Assembly: GCF_000299035.1 (NCBI RefSeq)
Contig: NZ_JH921518.1
Coordinates: forward strand, 1,187,840 to 1,251,839
Origin: Bacillus bingmayongensis
GTDB taxonomy: Bacteria; Bacillota; Bacilli; Bacillales; Bacillaceae_G
Direction: 5' to 3'
Length of the DNA stretch: 64,000 bases
Part shown: in pieces, positions 8,560 to 17,589 of the stretch
Numbering within the stretch: position 1 is the stretch's first letter
Layout of the letters: each line of letters opens with the position of its first letter
Position numbers and translations under genes: made by a program
The notes under the pieces: generated by a model
What the model was told of the DNA's origin: nothing
Seen by the model: only the letters and a program-made list of their open reading frames with translations
The model's database searches: none

Positions 8560-9084
8560 ATGGCACGTGAAGTTATTTTATATATTGGAACTAGTTTAGA
8601 TGGATTTATTGCGAAAGAAGATGATGACTTACAATGGTTATATGACACAGAGGGTGAAGGTGACAATGGATATACAGAAATGTATCAATCTATTGATACA
8701 ACGATTATGGGGAAAAAGACTTATGATTACGTAATGAAACACACAGAAACATTTCCGTATCCTGATAAAAAATGCTACGTCTTTACCACTTCTAAAAAAG
8801 GTTCAAGTGAGTATGTGAATTTTGTGAATGAAGATGTAGTAACGTTTACAAAAAAGTTAAAAGAACAAAAAGGCTCTAAAATATGGATGGTTGGTGGAGC
8901 AGGTATACTCGATGCATTTATAAAGGAAGATTTAATTGATGAATATATTATCACGGTTTCACCTCATATATTAGGTTCTGGTATTCCTTTATTTAAAGAA
9001 AAGAATCCACAAATAGATTTAATTTTAATTGATACAAAACGTTTTGGACAATTTGTACAACTACATTATAAGGTGAAGAGATAA
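8560..9084 (+). CDS. RibD C-terminal / dihydrofolate reductase-like oxidoreductase
   Basis: 174 residues of the RibD_C fold: VILYIGTSLDGFIAKEDDDLQWL at the N-terminus, MGKKTYDYV, and the NADPH-binding IWMVGGAGILDAFI segment near residue 110, similar to B. subtilis YyaP/YwjB. Probably an NADPH-dependent reductase of unknown substrate; it is not the housekeeping DHFR, lacking its usual length and motifs. RBS AAAGGAGAT precedes the ATG. Divergent partner of the WYL regulator; the 116-base gap holds both promoters. Confidence 0.85.
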   Translation: MAREVILYIGTSLDGFIAKEDDDLQWLYDTEGEGDNGYTEMYQSIDTTIMGKKTYDYVMKHTETFPYPDKKCYVFTTSKKGSSEYVNFVNEDVVTFTKKLKEQKGSKIWMVGGAGILDAFIKEDLIDEYIITVSPHILGSGIPLFKEKNPQIDLILIDTKRFGQFVQLHYKVKR

Positions 9085-9105
9085 CTTTAACTATTTTTGG
9101 TGTTG

Positions 9106-9147
9106 AGACAGAACACGCCCTTCATTTAATAGACATGTTCTGTCTTT
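9106..9147 (+). terminator. terminator after RibD-like gene
   Basis: AGACAGAACA pairs with TGTTCTGTCT (10 bp) around a 20-base loop, then TTTCC. A long loop and short T run make it moderate. Confidence 0.6.
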
Positions 9148-9179
9148 CCTTGTTCTTTCTTACTGTATTTATAAAATAA

Positions 9180-10268
9180 TTATTTCTTTAATGTAAATCC
9201 AAATTTATCCCACGCTTGTAAATAATCTAATAGGAAGATTTCCTCTTCTACCACACGACCTACTACGTTTGTCTTACCTGTATTCACCATATCTTTTAAG
9301 GCAATCTGTAATTCACCTTTATATTGACCGTATTGTTCATTATCAATAAGAAGATCACCACGTTTAATTGGTCTTGTATTATGTGGTTTAAACTCTTCTT
9401 TTTTATATTTCACACGGCTTTGTGTGGAACGAATCATATATTCAGATACATCCCCGCGGTAAAAATGTGGTTCTTCTAATACAATTTTTCTTTCTAAATC
9501 TGTTGTTGTTTCATAAATCTCTACGTCAAACGTTTGTTTTTCTTTGTTTACTTCTCCAAGCGCTTTTAATTCTTCTTCTGATGCATAAGCATTTGCAATG
9601 ATCACATCATCAATAGATTCTGTAGCAAATAAATGTTTCGCCTGCGTTGTCATTGGCAATTCACGATGTTGTTCGATTGTACATAATCCTTCAGTTACCG
9701 GCCATGGACCATATGTCGCATCAAATGATGTAATAAAAGCAGCAGTTCTCATACCGTAATCTTTAAATTGTTTTGAGCATTTTATAAAATGCTCATAAGA
9801 AAGACCGGAATAACGATGCGGATAAAAATTATGACAACCAATTAAATTTTCACGGTTCGGACGATGACTCATAATATTATCAACATATTTCGTACCGTTA
9901 CTCATATTAATCTCAATTTTTAATCCATATGGGTTATATGTCATAATAGATTCTTCTAATCCTGAGAAACCAACATCTAGACGAATACCATATGCACCTA
10001 ATTCATGGAAGAATGAAAGGTCGTTATAAGAAATACCAAGCTGTTCAAAAACGGCTGGACTAATATCAACAAGTACTTGGAAACCTAATTCATTTGCATG
10101 CGAAATCGTTTCCTTAAATTCTTTAACAATTTTCTCTTTTTCTCCGTCCACTGATAATAAACATGTAAATACACGTGTAAAACCATATTGATGTGCTAAT
10201 GTTAAATATTCCTTATCTTTCTCTACTGTAGAATGTTCTGGATAAATAGAAATACCTAATCGTCTCAT
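9180..10268 (-). CDS. mupG: MupG-like (DUF871) 6-phospho-N-acetylmuramidase
   Basis: 362 residues starting MRRLGISIYPEHSTVEKDKEYLTLAHQYGF, the TIM-barrel opening of the DUF871/MupG family; later IGCHNFYPHRYSGLSYEHF and TYGPWPVTEGLCTIEQHR carry conserved residues. In Staphylococcus aureus, MupG cleaves MurNAc-6P-GlcNAc inside the cell during peptidoglycan recycling. No murQ, murP or PTS gene adjoins it here, so a role in muropeptide salvage is by family only. A GAGGCG site lies upstream. It stands alone on this strand. The C-terminal cyclophilin-like domain is present, so the protein looks complete. Confidence 0.85.
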   Translation of the reverse strand: MRRLGISIYPEHSTVEKDKEYLTLAHQYGFTRVFTCLLSVDGEKEKIVKEFKETISHANELGFQVLVDISPAVFEQLGISYNDLSFFHELGAYGIRLDVGFSGLEESIMTYNPYGLKIEINMSNGTKYVDNIMSHRPNRENLIGCHNFYPHRYSGLSYEHFIKCSKQFKDYGMRTAAFITSFDATYGPWPVTEGLCTIEQHRELPMTTQAKHLFATESIDDVIIANAYASEEELKALGEVNKEKQTFDVEIYETTTDLERKIVLEEPHFYRGDVSEYMIRSTQSRVKYKKEEFKPHNTRPIKRGDLLIDNEQYGQYKGELQIALKDMVNTGKTNVVGRVVEEEIFLLDYLQAWDKFGFTLKK

Positions 10269-10588
10269 GCGTATACGCCTCTTTCTTCATCATCAATTTG
10301 TAAACCTTTTCAAACATATGTAGTAAAATAGTAGAAATCCTCTTCTACTTTACTATCCGTTTGAATCCGCTTTCTTTAAAAAAAAAACATCCCTATCAAT
10401 CATAACGACTAGCAGACTATACATCTATACTTTACCTTTTTTAAGAACATTTGTGTAGTATTTACACAAATTTGTAATTTTTTCACCAAAAAAATTGTTA
10501 CCTTCTTTTAGTTCACCTTTCTTGACTGTTACATTGGCCACTACATATACTCGAAAGAACAGAGAAAAAATATTGAGGGGATGAATAT
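10269..10588. other. intergenic region between mupG and MFS gene, with an inverted repeat
   Basis: 320 bases, divergent promoter region. It contains ATTTGTGTA-gtatt-TACACAAAT (10449-10471), a perfect 9-bp inverted repeat with a 5-base spacer, a good size for a TetR or MarR-type operator. A weaker GTAGAA/TTCTAC repeat lies at 10331-10348. The open frame across it shows no family features. Confidence 0.4.
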
Positions 10589-11791
10589 ATGGGAGAAGTA
10601 GCACTCGTAAAACGAGAACCATTATGGACAAAAGAATTTATCGCGCTCATCTTAGCAAACTTATGTATGTTTTTAGGATTTCAAATGTTAATTCCAACCT
10701 TACCTGTTTACGTTAAAGAAATTGGTGGCACGAGTTCAAGCATCGGATTTGTTGTTGGAATGTTTACTGTAGCAGCTTTAATTATTCGGCCGCTCACTGG
10801 AAATGCACTACAGAAATTTAGTAAAAAACTCATTTTAATGACTGGAACTGCCATTTGTCTACTGGCCATGGGTAGTTACCTGTTTGCCTCTACCGTTTTT
10901 CTTCTTCTTGCTGTTCGCATTTTGCACGGAGCTGGGTTCGGTATTACAACTACTACATATGGAACTGTAGTCTCCTACTTAATTCCAGCAGCCCGCCGTG
11001 GTGAAGGTATGGGGTATTTCGGCCTCTCTGGAACGATAGCTATGGCACTTGGCCCTCTTATCGGACTGTGGCTCATGCAAACTTATAACTTTACGATTCT
11101 TTTTTTATGTGCGCTATCTTGCACAGTGATTTCTTTAATATTAACAAAGCTACTCAAAATTCAAGCAACTGAAAAACCAATTCACCAGACACATGAATCA
11201 TTTTTAGATGGATTTATCGAAAAGAAAGCTTTACTTCCTTCATTATTAATATTGTGTATTACATTAATGTATGGGGGGATTGGTAGCTTTATCACTTTAT
11301 TTGCTACACAAGTTGGTATCGCTGATATTAGCCTTTTCTTCTTATTTAACGCTCTTGCCATCGCAGTAACACGTCCCTTCTCAGGAAGACTATACGATGT
11401 AAAAGGCCATACATTTGTTATTATTCCCGGTGTTATCTTAACATTTGCAGGAATTATCCTGTTATCGTATACAACAACAATACCAAGTTTAATTATTGCA
11501 GCAAGCTGTTACGGAAGTGGATTCGGTGCCATTCAACCTGCCTTACAAGCATGGATGATTGACCGTGTAGCCCCGCATCGCCGTGGCGTTGCTACCGCAA
11601 CATTCTTTTCTGCATTTGACCTTGGCATTGGAGCAGGAGCCATTATCTTCGGATTCATCGCACACTTTACAGACTATGCAACTGTATATCGGTACTCTTC
11701 GGTGTTACTTATCGCTTTTCTCTTTATTTACATTACAAATGTACGAAAGCAAAAACAGATGGATAAAAAGAATGAAAAAGCCGCTGGGTAA
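10589..11791 (+). CDS. MFS transporter (YwoG-like drug/multidrug efflux type)
   Basis: 400 residues with 12 predicted membrane segments. The N-terminal half carries LIPTLPVYVKEIGG and the A-loop region FVVGMFTVAALIIRPLTG; the motif-C-like stretch FGLSGTIAMALGPLIGLWL in segment 5 is typical of antiporters. Start ATG follows GAGGGGATG. It is probably a proton-driven exporter of unknown substrate. The perfect inverted repeat about 120 bases upstream may be its operator, although no local repressor gene is adjacent. Confidence 0.85.
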   Translation: MGEVALVKREPLWTKEFIALILANLCMFLGFQMLIPTLPVYVKEIGGTSSSIGFVVGMFTVAALIIRPLTGNALQKFSKKLILMTGTAICLLAMGSYLFASTVFLLLAVRILHGAGFGITTTTYGTVVSYLIPAARRGEGMGYFGLSGTIAMALGPLIGLWLMQTYNFTILFLCALSCTVISLILTKLLKIQATEKPIHQTHESFLDGFIEKKALLPSLLILCITLMYGGIGSFITLFATQVGIADISLFFLFNALAIAVTRPFSGRLYDVKGHTFVIIPGVILTFAGIILLSYTTTIPSLIIAASCYGSGFGAIQPALQAWMIDRVAPHRRGVATATFFSAFDLGIGAGAIIFGFIAHFTDYATVYRYSSVLLIAFLFIYITNVRKQKQMDKKNEKAAG

Positions 11792-11804
11792 ACCAGTAGC
11801 TTTT
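11777..11804 (+). terminator. hairpin overlapping the MFS stop codon
   Basis: AAAAGCCGCTGG and CCAGTAGCTTTT can pair with two central mismatches around the stop codon and end in TTTT. A second hairpin (CCATCTG/CAGATGG, 11853-11878) follows. Confidence 0.5.
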
Positions 11805-11924
11805 AATTTTATCTAGCACGATTTCTCCCTCCAAATTTATAAAGTGAAACTTCCATCTGTAAATATTGCAGATGGAGTTTTAGGAGAACAGGGAAAAGTT
11901 GCATTAAAACAAACACTATAATAC

Positions 11925-11958
11925 AAAAAGACGATCTTGATAAAAGATCGTCTTTTTA
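11925..11958. terminator. bidirectional-looking terminator
   Basis: AAAAAGACGATCT and AGATCGTCTTTTT form a perfect 13-bp stem around a 7-base loop, with A and T tracts on the outside. Confidence 0.75.
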
Positions 11959-12145
11959 TATAAATATAAATTGAAAAAACTGATATAAAATCTTTCTTTT
12001 TTGGGTAGGAGAGAGCGTCCGACCTTGCATAGAAACGGTCAGACCCTTTTTCTGCCCATACCAAGTGAAAACAAAGGGAGAAAACGAGTGGAGATCCCCT
12101 TTTATTCTCACAACCACAACTTATATGCCAGCAAATCAAAATAGA
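11956..12145 (+). repeat. dispersed repeat, copy A (bcr type)
   Basis: Starting at TATATAAATATAAATTG, this segment resembles, over about 150-180 bases, the stretches at 33950-34105 (opposite strand) and 52015-52190. Shared landmarks are a GAGAGAGC(G/A)TCCGACC block, TGCATAGAA, a GGTCAG or GGGCAG block and AAACAAAG(G)GAGAAAA. It has no protein-like content and internal pairing potential (CCGACC/GGTC). This fits the short non-autonomous bcr repeats of the B. cereus group; the exact bcr family was not assigned. The open frame within it is not a gene. Confidence 0.65.
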
Positions 12146-12159
12146 TATATACTAACTAC

Positions 12160-13200
12160 CTAATCTTGTAGTACATTTTTCATTGGATCTTCTGTACCTT
12201 GCGTTAATACGTTCACAATCGTTCTTCCCTTTAACTTCCCTTGCAATATAGGTTCAAATTTATCGTTTAATTCTTCTAATGTACATTCTGTCGTATAAGG
12301 TAATAAATTTAGATTCTTCCACTCATTTCCTAACATTGACCAAATCTTCTTTCTTAATGCCATTGGACATTGTACAGAATCGATTCCTAACAGATTGATA
12401 CCACGCAGAATAAATGGATATACAGAAGTTTTAAATTCATGTCCCGCAACGTTACCACAGGTCGTTACACTTCCCCCGTATTGAATAACCTTCAGAGCCG
12501 TTGCTAATGTATTTCCACCAACTGTGTCAATCACACCCGCATATATTCCTTTTAACATCGGTTTTCCCGATTGATCATTCATTTCATCACGGTGAATAAT
12601 CTCTTTCGCACCTAAATGAAGCATCATTTCTTTCTCTTCCGTTTTTCCAGTCGCAGCTACTACCTCATATCCTAATCGCGCTAAAATGCTAACTGCAACA
12701 CTTCCAACTCCTCCTGTTGCTCCTGTAACAAGAATTTTCCCCATGTCAGGTGTAATACCTGATGTAATTAACTTGTGTACAGACAAAGCAGCTGTAAACC
12801 CTGCTGTCCCATACATCATACTCTCTTTCAATGACAGCCCTTCTGGTAACGGAACGACCCATGATGCAGGGACACGAATATATTGACCAAATCCACCAGA
12901 TGTATTCATTCCTAAATCATATCCTGTTACAATTACTTGATTCCCTTTTTTAAAGGAAGGATCTTGACTGCTAATCACTTCTCCTGCTGCATCAATTCCT
13001 GGTGTATGTGGATATTTTCTTGTAACTCCCTTATTCCCAGTAGCTGAAAGAGCATCTTTATAATTTAATGAAGAATAATGAACACGTATTAGCACTTCTC
13101 CTTCAGGTAAATCATTTATCTCCCTCTCAACAAAGGTTCTTTCAAATTGAATTCCTTCCTTTTCATTTACAAGAATTGCTCGAAATGATGTATGATTCAT
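12160..13200 (-). CDS. YhdH/YhfP (AcuI)-family quinone oxidoreductase
   Basis: About 346 residues from ATG 13200 (MNHTSFRAILVNEKEGIQFE), with AAAGGAG at proper distance. Motifs: SSLNYKDALSATGN near the N-terminus, PHTPGIDAAGEV, and the Rossmann fingerprint VTGATGGVGSVAVSILARLGY around residue 150. Medium-chain dehydrogenase without the zinc ligands, as in acrylyl-CoA reductase AcuI and YhdH. Likely an NADPH-dependent reductase of acrylyl-CoA or other unsaturated carbonyls; the in vivo substrate is unknown. Monocistronic, with no obvious own terminator before the repeat downstream. Confidence 0.88.
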   Translation of the reverse strand: MNHTSFRAILVNEKEGIQFERTFVEREINDLPEGEVLIRVHYSSLNYKDALSATGNKGVTRKYPHTPGIDAAGEVISSQDPSFKKGNQVIVTGYDLGMNTSGGFGQYIRVPASWVVPLPEGLSLKESMMYGTAGFTAALSVHKLITSGITPDMGKILVTGATGGVGSVAVSILARLGYEVVAATGKTEEKEMMLHLGAKEIIHRDEMNDQSGKPMLKGIYAGVIDTVGGNTLATALKVIQYGGSVTTCGNVAGHEFKTSVYPFILRGINLLGIDSVQCPMALRKKIWSMLGNEWKNLNLLPYTTECTLEELNDKFEPILQGKLKGRTIVNVLTQGTEDPMKNVLQD

Positions 13201-13541
13201 TATGTCTATCTCCTTTACTCCTAACAAACTGTCTTTCTACTTCATTATATAAGGTCTATAGAATGTAATATAATCATCCTATTGAACATATTTCAACAAA
13301 TCTTACTTCTTTATTATTTTTTCATAATATGTATTTCTATTTCAAATAGAACAAACTATACTTGTTCTATTGCTCATTCTCCCAAAATTCCCTTTACAAG
13401 AAGTCGAAAAATCTGACTTTTCGTAAAATAAGTTGGATTTTTGCGAAATGTAAATGATTTGTAATGTTCTTTTTCGCCAAATTTCATTATAATTAGGTGA
13501 TATGAGTATCGTATTTCAATCCAAATGAAGGAGTATATGAA
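13201..13541. other. intergenic region upstream of quinone oxidoreductase and LCP genes
   Basis: 341 AT-rich bases that must contain two divergent promoters. TATAAT-like elements occur (TATAAG at 13247, ATTATAATTAGG near 13488). No RNA element or gene is seen; the open frame on the minus strand shows no family features. Confidence 0.4.
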
Positions 13542-15437
13542 ATGGATCAAAACCCATCTTTGCAAGAAAATATACGAAATAATAAGAAAACAGGAAAACG
13601 AAAAACAAAAATTATTATAAGTTTCCTTTTATTATTTTTAATAATAGGAGGCGGTTATACTTGGTTTCTAGTAAATAAAGCATCCTCTGCTGTTCGAAAT
13701 GCCGCTCATGATTTAGCACGCGGTGATAAATCAGATTTACGTGATAAAGCTGTTAAACCTATTTCTAATAATGTATCTGTATTGATAATGGGCGTTGACG
13801 AAAGTGATGTACGTGGTAAAGAATACGGTGGTGCCATAAGAACAGATGCACTGTTACTTGCAACGTTTAATAAAGATAGTAAAACTGTAAAACTTTTAAG
13901 CATTCCGCGAGACACATATACTTATATCCCAATAGAAAAGAAAATGGATAAAATTACACATGCACATGCATATGGTTCTGCTAAAAATGGAAAAGATGGT
14001 GGACCGCAAGCTAGTATTGATGCGGTAGAAAAATTACTTCATGTTCCTGTTGATTACTTTGTAAAATTCAACTTTAAATCATTTATGAAAATTGTGGATG
14101 ATTTAGGTGGTATTGAAGTAGATGTTCCTGTTGAATTTACTGAACAAGATAGCAACGATAATGCAGAAGCAATCCACTTGGAAAAAGGTGTTCAAAAATT
14201 AAACGGTGAAGAAGCGCTTGCTCTTGCTAGAACACGCCACATTGATAGTGATGCAATGCGCGGTCAACGTCAACAACTTGTTATCGAAGCCATTTTGAAA
14301 AAAGTAACAAGCGTTGACTCTGTAACAAAAATAGGAAATATTATCGATGATATTAATGGACAATTTGTTACGAATCTAACATTTGATGATATGTTATCAT
14401 TCTATAAATATGGTGCAGATTCTTCAATTGAAAAATTACAAATCAATGGTAAAGATTGTTATATGTCCGCTGGTGATAAAGAATGTGGCCGTGCGAGTGA
14501 CGGCGGTACGTATTACTATGCACCAGTAGAGGAAGATTTAGAAGATTTAACAGATCAACTTCGTACTCACCTTGGACTACCTAAATATAAAAAAGCTGAT
14601 TCTAATGATAAAGAGAGCAGCAAGAAAACAAATTCAGAGAAAACGAAAGAATCAAAATCTAATAGCAGTAACAAGGATGAATCAGATAACAAAGAAAATA
14701 ACAATAATGATGAAGATACAGAAACAACATCGAATGAAAAAATAAACGATACAAAACAAGATAACGATAATCAACAAAATTCTAACAACAACAAAAATAA
14801 CAGTAACGATGAAGATACAGAAACAACATCGAATGAAAAAATAAACAATACAAAACAAGATAACGATAATCAACAAAATTCTAACAACAACAAAAATAAC
14901 AGTAACGATGAAGATACAGAAACAACATCGAATGAAAAAATAAACAATACAAAACAAGATAACGATAATCAACAAAATTCTAACAACAACAAAAATAACA
15001 GTAACGATGAAGATACAGAAACAACATCGAATGAAAAAATAAACAATACAAAACAAGATAACGATAATCAACAAAATTCTAACAACAACAAAAATAACAG
15101 TAACGATGAAGATACAGAAACAACATCGAATGAAAAAATAAACAATACAAAACAAGATAACGATAATCAACAAAATTCTAACAACAACAAAAATAACAGT
15201 AACGATGAAGATACAGAAACAACATCGAATGAAAAAATAAACAATACAAAACAAGATAACGATAATCAACAAAATTCTAACAACAACAAAAATAACAGTA
15301 ACGATGAAGATACAGAAACAACATCGAATGAAAAAATAAACAATACAAAACAAGATAACGATAATCAACAAAATTCTAACAACAACAAAAATAACAGTAA
15401 CGATGAAGATACAGAAACAACATCGAATGAAAATTAA
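13542..15437 (+). CDS. LytR-CpsA-Psr (LCP) family cell-wall ligase with tandem-repeat tail
   Basis: 631 residues. Residues 1-22 are basic and cytoplasmic, 23-45 form a membrane anchor, and about 80-240 form the LCP catalytic domain: SVLIMGVDESD, IRTDALLLATF, LLSIPRDTYTYIP, HAHAYG and LARTRHIDSDAMRGQRQ with the lipid-phosphate binding Arg/Asp residues. LCP enzymes transfer wall polymers from undecaprenyl carriers to peptidoglycan, outside the membrane. From about residue 350 the tail is low-complexity, and residues 390-631 are seven 33-residue repeats plus a partial one, rich in Asn, Asp, Thr and Gln. Typical LCP proteins lack such a tail. RBS GAAGGAG. Terminator follows. Confidence 0.92.
   Translation: MDQNPSLQENIRNNKKTGKRKTKIIISFLLLFLIIGGGYTWFLVNKASSAVRNAAHDLARGDKSDLRDKAVKPISNNVSVLIMGVDESDVRGKEYGGAIRTDALLLATFNKDSKTVKLLSIPRDTYTYIPIEKKMDKITHAHAYGSAKNGKDGGPQASIDAVEKLLHVPVDYFVKFNFKSFMKIVDDLGGIEVDVPVEFTEQDSNDNAEAIHLEKGVQKLNGEEALALARTRHIDSDAMRGQRQQLVIEAILKKVTSVDSVTKIGNIIDDINGQFVTNLTFDDMLSFYKYGADSSIEKLQINGKDCYMSAGDKECGRASDGGTYYYAPVEEDLEDLTDQLRTHLGLPKYKKADSNDKESSKKTNSEKTKESKSNSSNKDESDNKENNNNDEDTETTSNEKINDTKQDNDNQQNSNNNKNNSNDEDTETTSNEKINNTKQDNDNQQNSNNNKNNSNDEDTETTSNEKINNTKQDNDNQQNSNNNKNNSNDEDTETTSNEKINNTKQDNDNQQNSNNNKNNSNDEDTETTSNEKINNTKQDNDNQQNSNNNKNNSNDEDTETTSNEKINNTKQDNDNQQNSNNNKNNSNDEDTETTSNEKINNTKQDNDNQQNSNNNKNNSNDEDTETTSNEN
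14709..15434 (+). repeat. tandem 99-bp coding repeat, 7 full copies plus partial
   Basis: Copies start at 14709, 14808, 14907, 15006, 15105, 15204 and 15303, with a partial eighth from 15402. Each encodes 33 residues starting DEDTETTSNEKINNTKQD. Copies 2-7 look identical at DNA level; copy 1 differs at least at one codon (Asn to Asp, 14749 region). Such identity implies recent expansion by slippage or unequal exchange. Confidence 0.97.
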
Positions 15438-15440
15438 TAA

Positions 15441-15473
15441 AACCCAGCTCTATGGAGGTAGAGCTGGGTTTTT
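15441..15473 (+). terminator. terminator of the LCP gene
   Basis: AACCCAGCTCTA and TAGAGCTGGGTT form a strong stem followed by TTT, 4 bases after the stop. Confidence 0.9.
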
Positions 15474-15637
15474 CTACCTTTTAAAGCTTCTGTCAGTGAA
15501 GGATTCTTTATTTATCCTATTGTTTGTTAATGCGCAATAAAAAATTAAAAATTCTAACTTTTTAACTATCAATTCCTATATCTTTAAATTATAATAAAGG
15601 GTAGATGTATATTCCAATTAACAGGAGGCACAAATAT

Positions 15638-16078
15638 ATGAAAGCCGCAGTTAAACATAACGTTTCAGACTTTAAAGGTTATCTAAAATCCAATGAAATA
15701 CATATGGAAGAACACATAGATGAGAATGATGGATCCGTATTTTTTTCAGTGAACTTAGAAACAGAGACAGGTGCAAAAGTTCGCCTTATCGCTGCCTTTC
15801 ATAACGACCATCCTACTGTCGATATATATTGCTTCAATGTCGCTCAAGTTCACGATTCAGCTAAGAAAAGTGAAGTATTGCATTTACTAAATGAACTAAA
15901 TACGGCATATAGATTCGCAAAATTCACGATTAGCAACAGGGATTCTATCGATATTTCGACTTCTCTTGTATTTACAGAACCATACTTTAATCCTGCCCTT
16001 GTATTTGAACATACTAAACTATTATATAAAGCTGCAAATGATGAATATGAAAGATTGATGAAACTTGTTTGGGCTTAA
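15638..16078 (+). CDS. YbjN-domain (sensory transduction regulator-like) protein
   Basis: 146 residues from ATG 15638 (MKAAVKHNVSDFKGYLK), with ACAGGAGG upstream. The fold pattern (VFFSVNLETETGAKVRLIAAFHNDHPTVDIYCF, then a helix LHLLNELNTAYRFAKFTI) resembles the YbjN/type III chaperone-like superfamily, small alpha-beta proteins that bind partner proteins. Function in Bacillus is unknown. It is monocistronic, ends with a hairpin, and carries no membrane segment or signal peptide. Confidence 0.6.
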   Translation: MKAAVKHNVSDFKGYLKSNEIHMEEHIDENDGSVFFSVNLETETGAKVRLIAAFHNDHPTVDIYCFNVAQVHDSAKKSEVLHLLNELNTAYRFAKFTISNRDSIDISTSLVFTEPYFNPALVFEHTKLLYKAANDEYERLMKLVWA

Positions 16079-16083
16079 TAATT

Positions 16084-16118
16084 GAACGCCACTGATTCTT
16101 CAGTGGCGTTCTTACATT
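16084..16118. terminator. terminator between YbjN-like and tauE genes
   Basis: GAACGCCACTG and CAGTGGCGTTC form an 11-bp stem with a 6-base loop; the T run after it is broken. Confidence 0.7.
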
Positions 16119-16189
16119 CTTTCTATACTAGCCTTCTTCTTAAGATATCTATACGGTAATATTTGGTAATAAACTTCAAAAAAATCATA

Positions 16190-16969
16190 TTACAACGCGA
16201 TATCCATCCAAATTTTAATAGATGTCGAAACAATCAATATCGCTAATATCCACTGCAATATTTTTTGATTTAACCTCTTCCCTACACTTGCTCCAAGGGG
16301 TGAAGCGATTAAACTTGCAATCGCGATGATTATAGACGGCAGTACTACTACTTGTCCTGTAGTTACTTTTCCAATCGTAATCCCAATAGATGAAATAAAA
16401 GTAATTGCTAATGAAGTCGCAATTGTCATATGTGTAGAGATTTTGAGAATGACAAGCATAATTGGTACAAGTAGAAATGCACCGCCTGCTCCAACAATAC
16501 CAGAAAAAGCACCTACGCTAAATGCTAAAATGCTAGCTAATCCTTTATTATACGTCAATGCTTCTAAAGGGAAATCACTCTGATTCCTTTTCGGAACAAA
16601 CATCATAATAGCTGCCACTGTAGCTAAAATAGCATATACAATATTAATTTGCCCTTCCTCTAACACTTTTGAACCTAGACTCCCGACAAAACTCCCCACT
16701 AAAATACTCGTCCCCATATATAACACCAATGTTTTATTTATATAACCGCTTTTCCGATAAGCCCATACACCCGCAAATGTTGCGAAAAATACTTGAATAG
16801 CTGTAATACCGCTCACTTCATGCGCCGTATAACTAGTAAACCCTAATAGCACCGGAATATATAAAATCATCGGATAATTAATAATGGCACCGCCAATACC
16901 AACCATCCCTGAAATAAATGAACCAACAAAGCCAATAAGAAAGATTACAATCATAAAACTGAAGCTCAT
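16190..16969 (-). CDS. TauE/SafE-family sulfite/organosulfur exporter
   Basis: 259 residues with 7-8 membrane segments and the duplicated motif [23 protein letters not shown] and [22 protein letters not shown] that defines TauE/SafE permeases. It is the last gene of a sulfur-handling cluster headed by a CstR-type regulator, so it probably exports sulfite or thiosulfate produced by persulfide oxidation, as TauE does in the S. aureus cst operon. RBS GGGAG precedes the ATG. The gene follows the DsrE-like gene after 49 bases. Confidence 0.88.
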   Translation of the reverse strand: MSFSFMIVIFLIGFVGSFISGMVGIGGAIINYPMILYIPVLLGFTSYTAHEVSGITAIQVFFATFAGVWAYRKSGYINKTLVLYMGTSILVGSFVGSLGSKVLEEGQINIVYAILATVAAIMMFVPKRNQSDFPLEALTYNKGLASILAFSVGAFSGIVGAGGAFLLVPIMLVILKISTHMTIATSLAITFISSIGITIGKVTTGQVVVLPSIIIAIASLIASPLGASVGKRLNQKILQWILAILIVSTSIKIWMDIAL

Positions 16970-17018
16970 CTTTATTTTTCTCCCTTCTAAAAAGAAGGCG
17001 TTCTTTAATTAATTACCT

Positions 17019-17498
17019 TTAAATAAATAGATTCACATTTCCCTCAGAAGCATCTGCTAAATAAGCTGCCACACCAGCGAACTCAACATCGTCCATAATT
17101 TCTTCCTCTTTTAGCCCTAATAAATCAACTGTCATTTGACATGCTACAAGCTTAACACCTTGCTCTTTTGCCATATCAATTAAATCTGGAAGTGGCATAG
17201 CGTTATGCTTTTTCATAACATGCTTAATCATTTTAGGGCCCATACCCGCAAAGTTCATTTTAGACAACCCCATCTTATTTGCACCGCGAGGCATCATCTT
17301 GCCAAACATTTTCTCTAAGAAGTTTTTCTTTACTATTACATGTTCATCTTTCCGAAGCGCATTTAACCCCCAAAATGTATGAAAAATCGTCACTTCTTGA
17401 TCATAGGCCGCTGCACCATTGGCAATAATATAAGCTGCCATCGCCTTATCGTAATCTCCACTAAATAATACGATCGTTGTTTTTTTCTTGTTCTCCAT
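17019..17498 (-). CDS. DsrE/DsrF/DrsH-like (DsrE2) sulfur-transfer protein
   Basis: 159 residues starting MENKKKTTIVLFSGDYDKAMAAYIIANGAAA, the DsrE2-type fold, with a candidate sulfur-carrying Cys120 in KLVACQMTVDLLGL and a GAAYDQEVTIFHTFWGLNAL segment. DsrE-like proteins carry persulfide sulfur between rhodaneses, TusA and oxidases. ATG 17498 has a strong AAGGAGGTGG site. A CstR-type operator (17518-17533) lies just upstream, suggesting this gene has its own controlled promoter in addition to read-through. Confidence 0.88.
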   Translation of the reverse strand: MENKKKTTIVLFSGDYDKAMAAYIIANGAAAYDQEVTIFHTFWGLNALRKDEHVIVKKNFLEKMFGKMMPRGANKMGLSKMNFAGMGPKMIKHVMKKHNAMPLPDLIDMAKEQGVKLVACQMTVDLLGLKEEEIMDDVEFAGVAAYLADASEGNVNLFI

Positions 17499-17517
17499 GT
17501 TAACTCCCCACCTCCTT

Positions 17518-17533
17518 ATACCCATATAGGTAT
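17518..17533. promoter_or_regulatory. CstR/CsoR-type operator 1
   Basis: ATACCCATATAGGTAT, a pseudopalindrome of the ATACCC-N4-GGGTAT class, 20 bases upstream of the dsrE-like start. One of five such sites in 4.5 kb. Confidence 0.75.
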
Positions 17534-17589
17534 CTTACGAAATATACGAAATCCTTTATTTATAAAAGAACTCTTCATCGTACACAGTA

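Noticed and set aside
11837-12139. 100-codon minus-strand frame in the intergenic region
   Set aside because: It coincides with the dispersed repeat and a terminator; no ribosome site.
14682-15371. Long minus-strand open frame of hydrophobic repeats (229 codons)
   Set aside because: It is the antisense of the LCP coding repeat; 99 is divisible by 3 so any stop-free frame stays open. No ribosome site.
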